Assembly: GCA_035685165.1 (NCBI GenBank)
Contig: DASRBI010000023.1
Span: 124,001 to 188,000, forward strand
DNA length: 64,000 bases
Direction of reading: 5' to 3'
DNA from: DATFDN01 sp035685165
GTDB taxonomy: Bacteria > Pseudomonadota > Alphaproteobacteria > Acetobacterales > Acetobacteraceae
The notes beneath the pieces were generated by a model that saw only the letters and a list, made by a program, of their open reading frames with translations, had not been told where the DNA came from and searched no databases. Position numbers and translations under genes: made by a program. Every line of letters begins with the position of its first letter. Position 1 is the first letter of the stretch. Positions 1-7,946 of this stretch are shown here, in pieces.

Positions 1-1420
1 CGCGCCGCGCCGGGTCCATCGACGGCGCCCAGCGGCGGTCCGCGGCCCAGTTGGCGCGCAGATCCTCCGGTCCCTGCCAGTAGCTGACGGCGAGACCGGC
101 GGCATAGGCGGCGCCGAGGGCGGTGGTCTCGAACACGCGCGGACGCACCACCTCGGTTGCCAGCATGTCGGCCTGAAACTGCATCAGCATATCGTTGACC
201 GTCATGCCGCCGTCGGCGCGCAAGGTGGCAAGCCGGATGCCGGAATCGCGCTCCATTGCCGCCACTACGTCCATCACCTGATAGGCGGTCGCCTCCAGCG
301 CCGCGCGCGCGATGTGCCCCGCTGCGGCATAGCGTGTGAGGCCGGCGATCACGCCGCGCGCGTCGGCCCGCCAATAGGGCGCGTAAAGGCCGGAGAAGGC
401 GGGCACGATATACACGCCGCCATTATCGGCGACGCTTCGCGCCAACTGTTCGACTTCGCTACTCGTGCGGATCAGCCGCAGATTGTCGCGCAGCCATTGC
501 ACGAGCGCCCCGGTGATCGCGATCGAACCCTCGAGCGCATAGGTGGTGCGCCCGGCGCGGCGGCAGGCAACGGTCGTCAGCAGACCGTGCCCGGAAACGA
601 CCGGCTTTTCACCGGTGTTCATCAACAGGAAACTGCCGGTTCCGTAGGTGTTCTTCGCCTCACCCGGCTCGAAGCAGGCCTGTCCGAACAGCGCCGCTTG
701 CTGATCCCCCAGAATGCCCGCCACCGGCACGCCTGCCAGAATGTCGCGCCCCTCGCCGAGCACGGCGGAACTCTCCACGATTTCCGGCAGCACCGCGCGC
801 GGAATGCCGAAGGCAGACAGCAGCGCCTCGTCCCAGCCGAGCGTGTGGAGATTCATGAGCTGGGTGCGGCTCGCGTTCGTCGCGTCGGTCGCGTGCCGGC
901 CGGTGAGGTGAAACAGCAGGAACGAGTCGATCGTACCGAACGCGAGCGCCCCCGCTTCCGCCCGCGCGCGCGCGCCCGGCACGTTGTCGAGCAGCCAGCG
1001 CAGCTTGAGCGCGCTGAAATAGCTGGCGAGCGGCAGGCCGGTGATAGCGCGGAAACGGTCCGGACCGCCCTCGCGCGCCATCTCGGCGACCATCGGATCG
1101 ACGCGCGTGTCCTGCCATACGAGCGCATTGTGGACCGCGTGCCCGCTCGCGCGGTCCCACAGCACGGTGGTTTCGCGCTGGTTGGTGATGCCGACCGCGG
1201 CGAGGTCGCGCGGGCCGAGGTCCGCGCGTGCCAAAGCCTCGGCGATGACGCCCCGCGCCGCCGCCCAGATCTCGGCCGGATCATGCTCCACCCAGCCCGG
1301 TTGCGGCATGATCTGCGCGTGCTCGCGCTGCGCGGAGGCGACGATCGCACCCGTGCGGTCGAACAGGATGAAACGGGTGCTGGTGGTGCCCTGGTCGATC
1401 GCGCCGACGAAGCGCGTCAT
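1..1420 (-). CDS. glpK: Glycerol kinase, 3' end beyond the window
   Basis: It phosphorylates glycerol with ATP to glycerol 3-phosphate in the cytoplasm, feeding glycerol into lipid synthesis or glycolysis. The minus-strand frame is open from the ATG at 1420 to the window edge, giving about 473 codons of a protein usually near 500. The N-terminus reads MTRFVGAIDQGTTSTRF, the FGGY-kinase phosphate-1 loop. Further in are a GITNQRETT segment and the WQDTR segment typical of glycerol kinases, and near the cut end the adenosine-binding region around DGGMTVNDMLMQ. The start lies 3 nt after the stop of the upstream SDR gene, so the two are almost certainly co-transcribed. No glpD or glpF is visible. 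Family assignment is firm; only the last few dozen residues are missing. Confidence 0.93.
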   Translation of the reverse strand, partial: MTRFVGAIDQGTTSTRFILFDRTGAIVASAQREHAQIMPQPGWVEHDPAEIWAAARGVIAEALARADLGPRDLAAVGITNQRETTVLWDRASGHAVHNALVWQDTRVDPMVAEMAREGGPDRFRAITGLPLASYFSALKLRWLLDNVPGARARAEAGALAFGTIDSFLLFHLTGRHATDATNASRTQLMNLHTLGWDEALLSAFGIPRAVLPEIVESSAVLGEGRDILAGVPVAGILGDQQAALFGQACFEPGEAKNTYGTGSFLLMNTGEKPVVSGHGLLTTVACRRAGRTTYALEGSIAITGALVQWLRDNLRLIRTSSEVEQLARSVADNGGVYIVPAFSGLYAPYWRADARGVIAGLTRYAAAGHIARAALEATAYQVMDVVAAMERDSGIRLATLRADGGMTVNDMLMQFQADMLATEVVRPRVFETTALGAAYAAGLAVSYWQGPEDLRANWAADRRWAPSMDPARR

Positions 1421-1423
1421 CGT

Positions 1424-2173
1424 TCAGGCTCCGAGCATCTGCCCGCCATCGACGGTGATGGTCTGCCCCGTCACCCACGAAGCAAGCGGCGAGGCGAGGA
1501 ACAGCACGACGTTCGCCACCTCCTCGGGATGGCCGAGGCGGCCGAACGGGCAGCTTCGGAAGATCGCGTTGTAGAGTGTCGGGTTGTCGGTCTTGCGCCG
1601 GTCCCACACGCCGCCCGGGAACTCGATCGAGCCGGGGGCGACCGCGTTCACGCGGATTCCCTCGCGGGCGTACATCTGCGCCTGGGTGCTCGTGTAGTGG
1701 ATCGCCGCGAGCTTGAGCGCGCCGTACGGCGGCTGGCGCTGCGCCGGGCGGTAAGCGGAGATGGAAGAGGTGTTGACGACGCAGCCCTTGCTCTCGCGCA
1801 GGTGCGTCAGCGCCGCGTGGGTGGCATGGATGATCGCCATCAGGTCGACGCGAAATGTCGCTTCCCAGGCTTCCGCGCTGTCGGCGGTGGCGAAGGCGGA
1901 GGCGTTGTTGATCAGCACGTCGATGCCGCCGAGCGCCGTCGCCGCGTCGGCGATGTAGCGGCCGATCGCCGCAGCGTCGCCGAGGTCGCAAACGCCCGCA
2001 TGCGCAGGGTTGCCGGATGCGGCGATCTCCCGCCGCGTGGCCTCCAGCGTCTCGGCGCCGCGTGCGCAGATCGAAACGGCCGCGCCGGTTTGCGCGAAGC
2101 CGAGCGCGATCGCGCGCCCGATGCCGCGCGATCCGCCGCAGACGATCACCCGCTTGCCCTTGAAGTCGAACAT
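1424..2173 (-). CDS. Short-chain dehydrogenase/reductase (classical SDR)
   Basis: A 249-residue NAD(P)-dependent oxidoreductase of the classical SDR family, cytoplasmic, substrate unknown. The nucleotide-binding motif GGSRGIG is at residues 14-20, the NNAS structural motif near 89-92, the catalytic Ser at 137/138 and the YxxxK pair at Y150/K154. The C-terminal VTGQTITVDGGQML is the usual SDR ending. I chose the ATG at 2173 because it places the Rossmann motif at the standard distance and has a purine-rich stretch (GGGGAAACG) upstream; a longer frame upstream has no family support. It lies 38 nt after the HtrA gene and 3 nt before glpK, in an apparent three-gene operon. Adjacency to glpK suggests a polyol-related substrate, but that is inference. 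Confidence 0.88.
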   Translation of the reverse strand: MFDFKGKRVIVCGGSRGIGRAIALGFAQTGAAVSICARGAETLEATRREIAASGNPAHAGVCDLGDAAAIGRYIADAATALGGIDVLINNASAFATADSAEAWEATFRVDLMAIIHATHAALTHLRESKGCVVNTSSISAYRPAQRQPPYGALKLAAIHYTSTQAQMYAREGIRVNAVAPGSIEFPGGVWDRRKTDNPTLYNAIFRSCPFGRLGHPEEVANVVLFLASPLASWVTGQTITVDGGQMLGA

Positions 2174-2211
2174 GCTCGCGTTTCCCCGTTTCTGCGCCGC
2201 ATCCTGCGCGA

Positions 2212-3600
2212 CTAGGGCCGCAGCCGCAACGCCATCCATTCCGGGCCGGGATGCACCGGCTTCTCGCTCGCGACCAGCATGGCGACGAACAGACGTCCGC
2301 TGTCGCGCGCCGCCGCGAGCGCGGCACGATAGGCGTCGGGCGAGCCCACCGGCTGATCATCCACCCGCTCGATCGCCTGCCCCGCCGAGAGGCCGCGCCA
2401 GGCGGCGTCGGTGCCCGGCGCAACCTCGGTGACGAGAACGCCCGGCGTGTCCGGGGCGATGTTCAGCCGCACGCGGTCGGCGTCCAGGAGCGGGCCGACC
2501 GTGATGCCGAGATCGGCCGGCACCGCCAGCTCCTTCTCGACGATCTGCACCGGCTGATCGACCTTCTCCCACCGCTGGCGCGGAAACAGGCCGACGATCG
2601 CCGTCAGCTCCATCGGCTTGCCTCGCCGCAACACGCGTAGGCTGACATGCGTGCCCTCCGGCGTCTCGGCGATCATCCGCAGCAAGGCGCGCTCGTCGGT
2701 CGGCGTGCGGCCCTGGTACTGGGTTACGATATCGCCCGCCTGGAGCCCCGCCTCTGCGGCGGGGCCGCCCGCCAGCACGGCGGCGACGATGGCGCCGTCG
2801 GTGTTCCTCAGCCCCAGCGCTTCGGCGAGTTCTGGCGTGATCTGCTGCACCTTCACGCCGAGATAGCCGGGCTTGATCCAGCCGTATTTCTCCAGCCGCC
2901 CGATGACGAAGCGGGCGTCGCGCGAAGGAATGGCGAACCCGAGGCCGGAGAAGGCGGTGGTGGGCGAGATGATGGCGGTGTTGATGCCGACCACCTCACC
3001 CTGGAGGTTGAACAGCGGGCCGCCGGAATTGCCGTGGTTTATCGGCGCGTCGGTCTGGATGTAGTTGTCGTACGGGGTCGCCATGATGTTGCGGTTGAGC
3101 GCGCTGACGATCCCCGAGGTCACGCTCATGCCGACACCGAGCGGATTGCCGATGGCGATGACCGGATCGCCCACATGCAGATCATCGTCGTTCGCCCAGC
3201 GCACCGGCGTGAGCTTCTCGGCGCTGCGGACATCGAGGATCGCGATGTCGGCGAGCCGGTCGGCCGCGCGCAGGGTGGCGTGCGCCTGATCGCCGTCCGA
3301 GAAGGTGATCACGATGTCGCTCGCACCCTCGACGACGTGGAAGTTCGTCACAATGGTTCCCTTGCGGTCGATCACGAACCCCGAGCCTAGGTCGCGCCGT
3401 TGCGTCGCCATCAGGGTCGGCTCCGAACCGGCTTTCCCCTCGTTGCCGGCTTGAGGAACGAACGAGGTGATGTTCACCACCGTCGGCAAAAGCGACGAGA
3501 CGAGCTTGGAAGCGGTGTAGATCATCTCCTGCTGCGCCAACGCGGGGCAGGCCGCGCCGAGCAGCATCGTTGCGGCCAGGAAGGCGATTGCGAACCGCAT
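2212..3600 (-). CDS. Periplasmic trypsin-like serine protease (HtrA/DegP-like)
   Basis: A 462-residue S1C-family protease expected to act in the periplasm on misfolded proteins. The start at 3600 gives a clear signal peptide (MRFAIAFLAATMLLGAACPA, then LAQ). The catalytic triad is visible as His88 in TNFHVVEG, Asp119 in ADIAIL and Ser192 in HGNSGGPL. Two PDZ regions follow, roughly residues 250-340 (GYLGVKVQQITPELAEALGL) and 370-460 (PGVLVTEVAPGTDAAWRGL). Length and domain order match DegP/DegQ. A longer frame reaches 3654 but its extra 18 residues precede the signal peptide and look spurious. It is first in a minus-strand run with the SDR and glpK and diverges from the efflux operon at 3860. 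Confidence 0.9.
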   Translation of the reverse strand: MRFAIAFLAATMLLGAACPALAQQEMIYTASKLVSSLLPTVVNITSFVPQAGNEGKAGSEPTLMATQRRDLGSGFVIDRKGTIVTNFHVVEGASDIVITFSDGDQAHATLRAADRLADIAILDVRSAEKLTPVRWANDDDLHVGDPVIAIGNPLGVGMSVTSGIVSALNRNIMATPYDNYIQTDAPINHGNSGGPLFNLQGEVVGINTAIISPTTAFSGLGFAIPSRDARFVIGRLEKYGWIKPGYLGVKVQQITPELAEALGLRNTDGAIVAAVLAGGPAAEAGLQAGDIVTQYQGRTPTDERALLRMIAETPEGTHVSLRVLRRGKPMELTAIVGLFPRQRWEKVDQPVQIVEKELAVPADLGITVGPLLDADRVRLNIAPDTPGVLVTEVAPGTDAAWRGLSAGQAIERVDDQPVGSPDAYRAALAAARDSGRLFVAMLVASEKPVHPGPEWMALRLRP

Positions 3601-3802
3601 TGCGGGGCCTCGCGGAGGATTTCGGGACGGCACGGGCTGAAGCCGCGCCTCCATAGCGCGTGCTGCGCGATCCTATTAGCGCTGAGCGCCCGCGCCGAGA
3701 GGCCCCGCCCCGGCTTCGCCACCTTCCCCCAGCAGCGCTGAGGCGTCAGGCGCAGAACGAGCCGGGCGGCCGCAGAGCGTCGCGCAGCCCTATTTTTCAC
3801 CG

Positions 3803-3831
3803 TTGACTTGCATTATAGAAGTCACTAGATA
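3803..3831 (+). promoter_or_regulatory. Promoter of the hxlR-emrAB operon with overlapping palindromic operator
   Basis: A near-consensus sigma-70 promoter: TTGACT at 3803-3808, a 17-nt spacer, TAGATA at 3826-3831, ending 28 nt before the HxlR start codon. Overlapping it is a perfect inverted repeat, TGACTT (3804-3809) and AAGTCA (3819-3824) with a 9-nt spacer. The left arm covers the -35 box and the right arm lies in the spacer, so a bound dimer would block RNA polymerase. ACTT/AAGT half-sites are typical of HxlR/DUF24 regulators, so autoregulation by the adjacent gene product is the natural reading. Confidence 0.7.
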
Positions 3832-3859
3832 GCATCCTGAAAGCCACGCGAGACCTCTT

Positions 3860-4351
3860 ATGCACCGGACCAGCTTCGGCAACATGCAGTGCCCGATCGC
3901 GCGCAGCCTGGAGCGGGTCGGCGAATGGTGGAGCATCCTGATCCTGCGCGATGCCTTCCACGGCCTGACGCGGTTCGACCAGTTCCAGGAAAACCTCGGC
4001 ATCGCGCCCAACATGCTGGCGCGGCGCCTCAATGCCCTGGTCGAAGGCGGCCTGCTGGAACGGCGGCGATACAGCGATCGTCCGCCGCGCTATGAATATG
4101 TACTGACCGAGCGCGGGCGTGATTTCCGCCCGGTGCTGTTGTCGCTGCTCGCCTGGGGGAACCGGCATTTTGCCCCGGAGGGGCCGAGCGTGCTGCTGGT
4201 TGATGCTGAAACCGGCCAGCCGGCCGATCCGGTGCTGGTCGATCGCACGTCCGGCAAACCGATCACGGCGGGCGCCTTCCGCACCGTTCCCGGCCCTGCC
4301 GCCGACGCGCGCACACGCGCCCGCCATGGCGCCGTCGAGCAGCGGCCATGA
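3860..4351 (+). CDS. HxlR-family (DUF24) winged-helix transcriptional regulator
   Basis: A 163-residue regulator. The winged helix spans about residues 11-100, starting CPIARSLERVGEWWSILIL and continuing through the LGIAPNMLARRLNALVEGGL recognition region. Cys11 sits at the start of the domain where DUF24 regulators such as YodB and HypR carry their redox- or electrophile-sensing cysteine, so thiol-based sensing is plausible. The C-terminal 60 residues are variable and Pro/Ala-rich. Its stop overlaps the start of the emrA-like gene (ATGA at 4348), so it is the first gene of a regulator-pump operon. The palindrome over its promoter suggests repression of itself and the pump, released by a quinone, aldehyde or similar toxicant. 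The inducer is not known. Confidence 0.9.
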   Translation: MHRTSFGNMQCPIARSLERVGEWWSILILRDAFHGLTRFDQFQENLGIAPNMLARRLNALVEGGLLERRRYSDRPPRYEYVLTERGRDFRPVLLSLLAWGNRHFAPEGPSVLLVDAETGQPADPVLVDRTSGKPITAGAFRTVPGPAADARTRARHGAVEQRP

Positions 4352-5448
4352 GCGGCCAGACACTCGCGCGTGACCTCGCACCGCCGGTCGGCGCGCGCCC
4401 GACCGCGCGGCTTTCGCGCAAGCGGCTCGCTCTTGCCGCCCTCGGCCTCGCCGCGCTGACCGGCGCCGGCCTCTATGCGGATCATTACTGGCGCGTCGGA
4501 CGCTTCATCGAAACGACGGATGACGCCTATGTGGGCGGCAACGTCACGCCGATCGCCCCGCACATTGCGGGCTTCGTCGCCGAGGTGTCCGTCGCCGACA
4601 ACCAGCGCGTCGCCGCTGGCCAACTGCTCGTGCGCCTCGATCCCGCGGACGAGGAGGCGGCGCTGACCCATGCGCGGGCGGTGCTGGAGTCCCGGCAGGC
4701 GGCCCTCGCCGCGCTCCAGGCGCGCCGTGTGATGCAGCAATCGCTGATCGCCGGCGCCGCGGCCGATCTCACCGCGAAACAGGCCGAGGCCGCATTCGCC
4801 GCCGAGGACGAACAACGTTACCGGGTGCTCGCCGCCACCGCTGCCGGCTCGCGCCAGAACGCCGAGAAGGCGCTCGCCGGCGAGCGCGCTGCCGCCGCCG
4901 CCGTCGCCGCGTCCCAGGCCGCGCTGCGCGCCGCCGCTCAGCAGCTTGCCGTGCTCGATACGGAAATCGCCGCCGCCAAGGCGGATGCGGCGGAGGCGGA
5001 GGCCGACCTCCGCACCGCACATCTCAATCTTGGCTACACCGCGATTACGGCGCCGGTCGCGGGGTGGATCGGTAACCGCTCCGCGCAGGTCGGCGCTTAT
5101 GTTTCGGCCGGGACCAACCTGCTCTCGCTGGTGCCGGCGCAGGGCTTGTGGGTGGACGCCAACTTTAAGGAGGACGAGATCGCGCGCATGAAGCCGGGCG
5201 ATCCCGCAACCATCGTCGCCGACGTGCTGCCCGGCCGCGTGTTCCACGGCCATGTGGACAGCCTCTCGCCCGCCACGGGGGCGGTGTTCAGTGTCATCCC
5301 GCCGCAGAACGCGACCGGCAACTTCACCAAAATCGTCCAGCGCGTGCCGGTGCGGATCGCGCTCGAGGGCGATGCCGCCGAACTCGGCGCGCTGCGTCCG
5401 GGCCTTTCGGCCTATGTCAGCGTCGATACGCGGCGCGCCGGCCAATGA
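4348..5448 (+). CDS. EmrA/HlyD-type membrane fusion protein of a multidrug efflux pump
   Basis: A 366-residue periplasmic adaptor linking an inner-membrane MFS pump to an outer-membrane channel. A single transmembrane anchor lies at about residues 27-46 (LALAALGLAALTGAGLYAD). Next come the start of the barrel-sandwich domain (FIETTDDAYVGGNVTPIAPHIAGF), an Ala-rich alpha-hairpin at about 100-215, the second lipoyl half (TAPVAGWIGNRSAQVG) and the beta-barrel region with VDANFKEDEIARM. This DDAYVxGNxxxIAP pattern is the EmrA signature. It overlaps the regulator upstream and the permease downstream by 4 nt each, so translation is coupled. No outer-membrane TolC gene is present in the window. Confidence 0.9.
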   Translation: MSGQTLARDLAPPVGARPTARLSRKRLALAALGLAALTGAGLYADHYWRVGRFIETTDDAYVGGNVTPIAPHIAGFVAEVSVADNQRVAAGQLLVRLDPADEEAALTHARAVLESRQAALAALQARRVMQQSLIAGAAADLTAKQAEAAFAAEDEQRYRVLAATAAGSRQNAEKALAGERAAAAAVAASQAALRAAAQQLAVLDTEIAAAKADAAEAEADLRTAHLNLGYTAITAPVAGWIGNRSAQVGAYVSAGTNLLSLVPAQGLWVDANFKEDEIARMKPGDPATIVADVLPGRVFHGHVDSLSPATGAVFSVIPPQNATGNFTKIVQRVPVRIALEGDAAELGALRPGLSAYVSVDTRRAGQ

Positions 5449-6986
5449 ACGTCCGCGCCGTCCTGCCGTTCGCCGTGATGTGCGTCGGCATGTTCGTGGC
5501 TCTGCTCGACATTCAGATCGTCGCCTCCTCGCTCGCCGACATCGGCGGCGGGCTGTCGGCGGCGCAGGATCAGATAAGCTGGGTGCAGACCGCCTACCTG
5601 ATTGCGGAGATCATCGTCATCCCGCTGTCCGGCTGGCTGACGCGCGTGTTCTCCACGCGCTGGCTGTTCGCCGGCTCGGCGCTCGGCTTCACTGCGGCCT
5701 CGATGCTGTGCGGACTGGCGTGGAGCATCAACAGCATGATTGCCTTCCGCGCCCTGCAAGGCGTGCTCGGCGCCTCGATGATCCCGACCGTGTTCACCTC
5801 GTCCTTCCATTTCTTCGAAGGCCCGCGCCGCGTCTATGCCGCCGCCGTGGTCGGCACCATCGCCTCGATGGCGCCGACGCTCGGGCCGGTGATCGGCGGC
5901 TGGATCACCGACACGCTGAGCTGGCAGTGGCTGTTCTATGTGAACCTGATCCCGGGCCTGCTGGTCGCCGCCGGCGTCGCCGTGCTCGTCGATATCGACA
6001 AGCCCGACCTCGCGCTGCTCGCCGATGCCGATTATGCGGGGATCGCGTTGCTCGCCCTCGCGCTCGGCCCGCTCGAATACGTGCTGGAGGAAGGCAGCCG
6101 CTGGAACTGGTTCGACGATTCCACGATCCGGCTGTGCGCTTGGGTCGCCGCCGTCGCCTGCACGCTGTTCGTGATCCGCAGCCTGAGCGTGACCAATCCG
6201 GTCGTCGATCTGCGCGCGCTCCGCAACCGCAACTTCCTGATCGGCTGCATCCTTTCTTTCGTCAGCGGCATCGGTATTTTCACCACCATCTACCTGACAC
6301 CGCTCTTTCTCGGCTATGTGCGCGGCTTCTCCGCCTGGCAGACCGGAGTGGCGGTGTTCTCCACCGGCATCGCCGCGGTGATCGGCGTGCCGATCTATGT
6401 CGCGCTCGGCCGGCGCGTCGATCTGCGCTGGCTGATGCTGGCCGGGTTCGCGAGCTTCGGCCTCGCCATGTGGAGCTACACGAGGATCACCAGCGACTGG
6501 GGCGGCGAGCAGCTTCTTCTTCCGCAGGTGCTGCGCGGCCTGCCGCAGGTGTTCGTCACCGCGCCCGCGGTCTCGCTCGGCTTGGGTAGCCTGCCGCCGG
6601 CGCGGCTCAAATACGCCTCGGGCCTTTTCAACATGATGCGGAACCTCGGCGGCGCGGTGGGGATCGCGGTGTGCGGGGCGGTGCTGAACGACAGCACCAA
6701 CCACCACTTCACCGACATCGCCTCCACGCTCACGCCGGCCAACGGCGCCATGCGCCAGATGCTCGCTGAGATGGGTGCACGCCTGACTGTCGAGTTGGGA
6801 TCCGCGCCCTCGGGCGCGCTCGCCGCGCTCGAGCAGTTGCGCGCCATTGCCTATCGCGAGGCGTCCACGATGGCCTATGCCGACGCCTTCCGCACCGTCA
6901 TGCTCGCGTTCCTGTTCACGGCGCCGCTCATCCCACTGTTGCGGAAGGTCGCGCCGCCCAAGGCGCCGCAGGCCGACGCGCATTGA
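5445..6986 (+). CDS. DHA2-family (EmrB/QacA-type) 14-TM MFS drug efflux transporter
   Basis: A 513-residue inner-membrane proton-driven drug exporter partnering the upstream EmrA-like protein. The N-terminus FAVMCVGMFVALLDIQIV carries the DHA2 motif D1 region with the conserved Asp in helix 1. Motif A-like and motif C-like stretches follow (GASMIPTVFTSSFHFF and GPVIGGWITDTLSWQWLFYVN). The length and the fourteen hydrophobic segments match EmrB. The ATG overlaps the emrA-like stop. Specificity cannot be read from sequence; pairing with an HxlR regulator suggests aromatic or electrophilic compounds. Confidence 0.9.
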   Translation: MNVRAVLPFAVMCVGMFVALLDIQIVASSLADIGGGLSAAQDQISWVQTAYLIAEIIVIPLSGWLTRVFSTRWLFAGSALGFTAASMLCGLAWSINSMIAFRALQGVLGASMIPTVFTSSFHFFEGPRRVYAAAVVGTIASMAPTLGPVIGGWITDTLSWQWLFYVNLIPGLLVAAGVAVLVDIDKPDLALLADADYAGIALLALALGPLEYVLEEGSRWNWFDDSTIRLCAWVAAVACTLFVIRSLSVTNPVVDLRALRNRNFLIGCILSFVSGIGIFTTIYLTPLFLGYVRGFSAWQTGVAVFSTGIAAVIGVPIYVALGRRVDLRWLMLAGFASFGLAMWSYTRITSDWGGEQLLLPQVLRGLPQVFVTAPAVSLGLGSLPPARLKYASGLFNMMRNLGGAVGIAVCGAVLNDSTNHHFTDIASTLTPANGAMRQMLAEMGARLTVELGSAPSGALAALEQLRAIAYREASTMAYADAFRTVMLAFLFTAPLIPLLRKVAPPKAPQADAH

Positions 6987-7017
6987 TCGCCGCTGCGGCG
7001 CCGACTAACTCTTGCCC

Positions 7018-7599
7018 ATGCTGAGCTTCTACTTCGCGCCGGGCGCAAGCTCGATGGCGCCGCACATCGCGCTGCACGAGGTGGGCGCGGCGTTCGAAGC
7101 GCACCCGCTCTCCCTTGCCCGCGGGGAGACGCGCGCGCCCGCGTTCCTGGCGATCAACCCGGAGGGCAGGGTACCCGTGTTGCTGATCGAGGGCCGCCCG
7201 CTCACGCAAGTCGCCGCCATCCTGTTTTATCTGGCGCGGCGTTTCCCGGCCGCCGGGTTGTTGCCCCAGGGCGACGCGGAGGCCGAGGCGCGAACCTTGT
7301 CCTGGATGTCGTTCATCGCCGCCGAGATCCATCCCGCCCGCCGCCAGGGCATCGATCATGCGCGGCAGGTCTGGGCCATCGCCGAGACAAAGCTCGGAGG
7401 CCGCGAATGGGCGCTCGGCCACTACTCGATCGCCGACATCCATTTGTTCCGGCTGTTCTGGCGCTTTCGTGGCTCGCTCGGTCTTACGCCGGGCGAGTTC
7501 CCGGGCCTGAGCGCCCACCATGCGCGCATGATGGCGCGGGACGCGGTGCGGCGGACGATCGAAATCGAGTCGGCGATCGGCTACGAACTTCCTCCGTAG
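7018..7599 (+). CDS. Glutathione S-transferase family protein
   Basis: A 193-residue cytosolic GST. The thioredoxin-fold half occupies residues 1-75 (MLSFYFAPGASSMAPHIAL, then NPEGRVPVLLIEGRPLTQVAAI), with the cis-Pro in RVPVL and the SNAIL-like QVAAI motif that binds the glutathione glutamyl part. The helical C-terminal half follows, with the N-capping box SIADIHLF near residue 140. I use the ATG at 7018; a TTG two codons upstream is in frame but unneeded. It follows the efflux operon by 31 nt on the same strand and may be co-expressed with it, which would fit detoxification. Confidence 0.88.
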   Translation: MLSFYFAPGASSMAPHIALHEVGAAFEAHPLSLARGETRAPAFLAINPEGRVPVLLIEGRPLTQVAAILFYLARRFPAAGLLPQGDAEAEARTLSWMSFIAAEIHPARRQGIDHARQVWAIAETKLGGREWALGHYSIADIHLFRLFWRFRGSLGLTPGEFPGLSAHHARMMARDAVRRTIEIESAIGYELPP

Positions 7600-7645
7600 C
7601 ACCCGATCCGCTACCGTCGGACGACCACAGCGAGCGGAGCATGAC

Positions 7646-7852
7646 ATGCGGCTGAGCGCGCGTAACCAGATCAAGGGCAAGATCGTTGCCATCCAGAAGG
7701 GGCAGACGACCGGGCATGTGCGCCTCGACATCGGCGGCGGGGTGGAGGTGTTTGCCTCCATCACCAACGAGGCGATCGACGATCTCGGGCTGAAGGTGGG
7801 CGACGAGGCGATCGCCGTGATTAAGGCGTCGGACGTGATGATCGCGAAGTGA
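7646..7852 (+). CDS. Mop/TOBE-domain molybdate-binding protein (molbindin)
   Basis: A 68-residue single Mop domain, the whole protein. It begins MRLSARNQIKGKIVAIQKG and ends GDEAIAVIKASDVMIAK, both diagnostic of the molbindin/TOBE fold that binds molybdate in oligomers and is thought to store or buffer it in the cytoplasm. It follows the GST by 46 nt. Its presence fits the two molybdenum hydroxylase systems (30.8-33.4 and 44.7-48.3 kb) and the MoaB gene at 50.8 kb. No modABC transporter is in the window. Confidence 0.9.
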   Translation: MRLSARNQIKGKIVAIQKGQTTGHVRLDIGGGVEVFASITNEAIDDLGLKVGDEAIAVIKASDVMIAK

Positions 7853-7946
7853 GGGGGCCTCGGCGTTTCCGCAAGGTCGTGAAGATTTTCGGGCAATCCT
7901 AAAGCTGATCCGCTCTACAGTCTCGGTTTGATGCAGAGCGTGTTGC

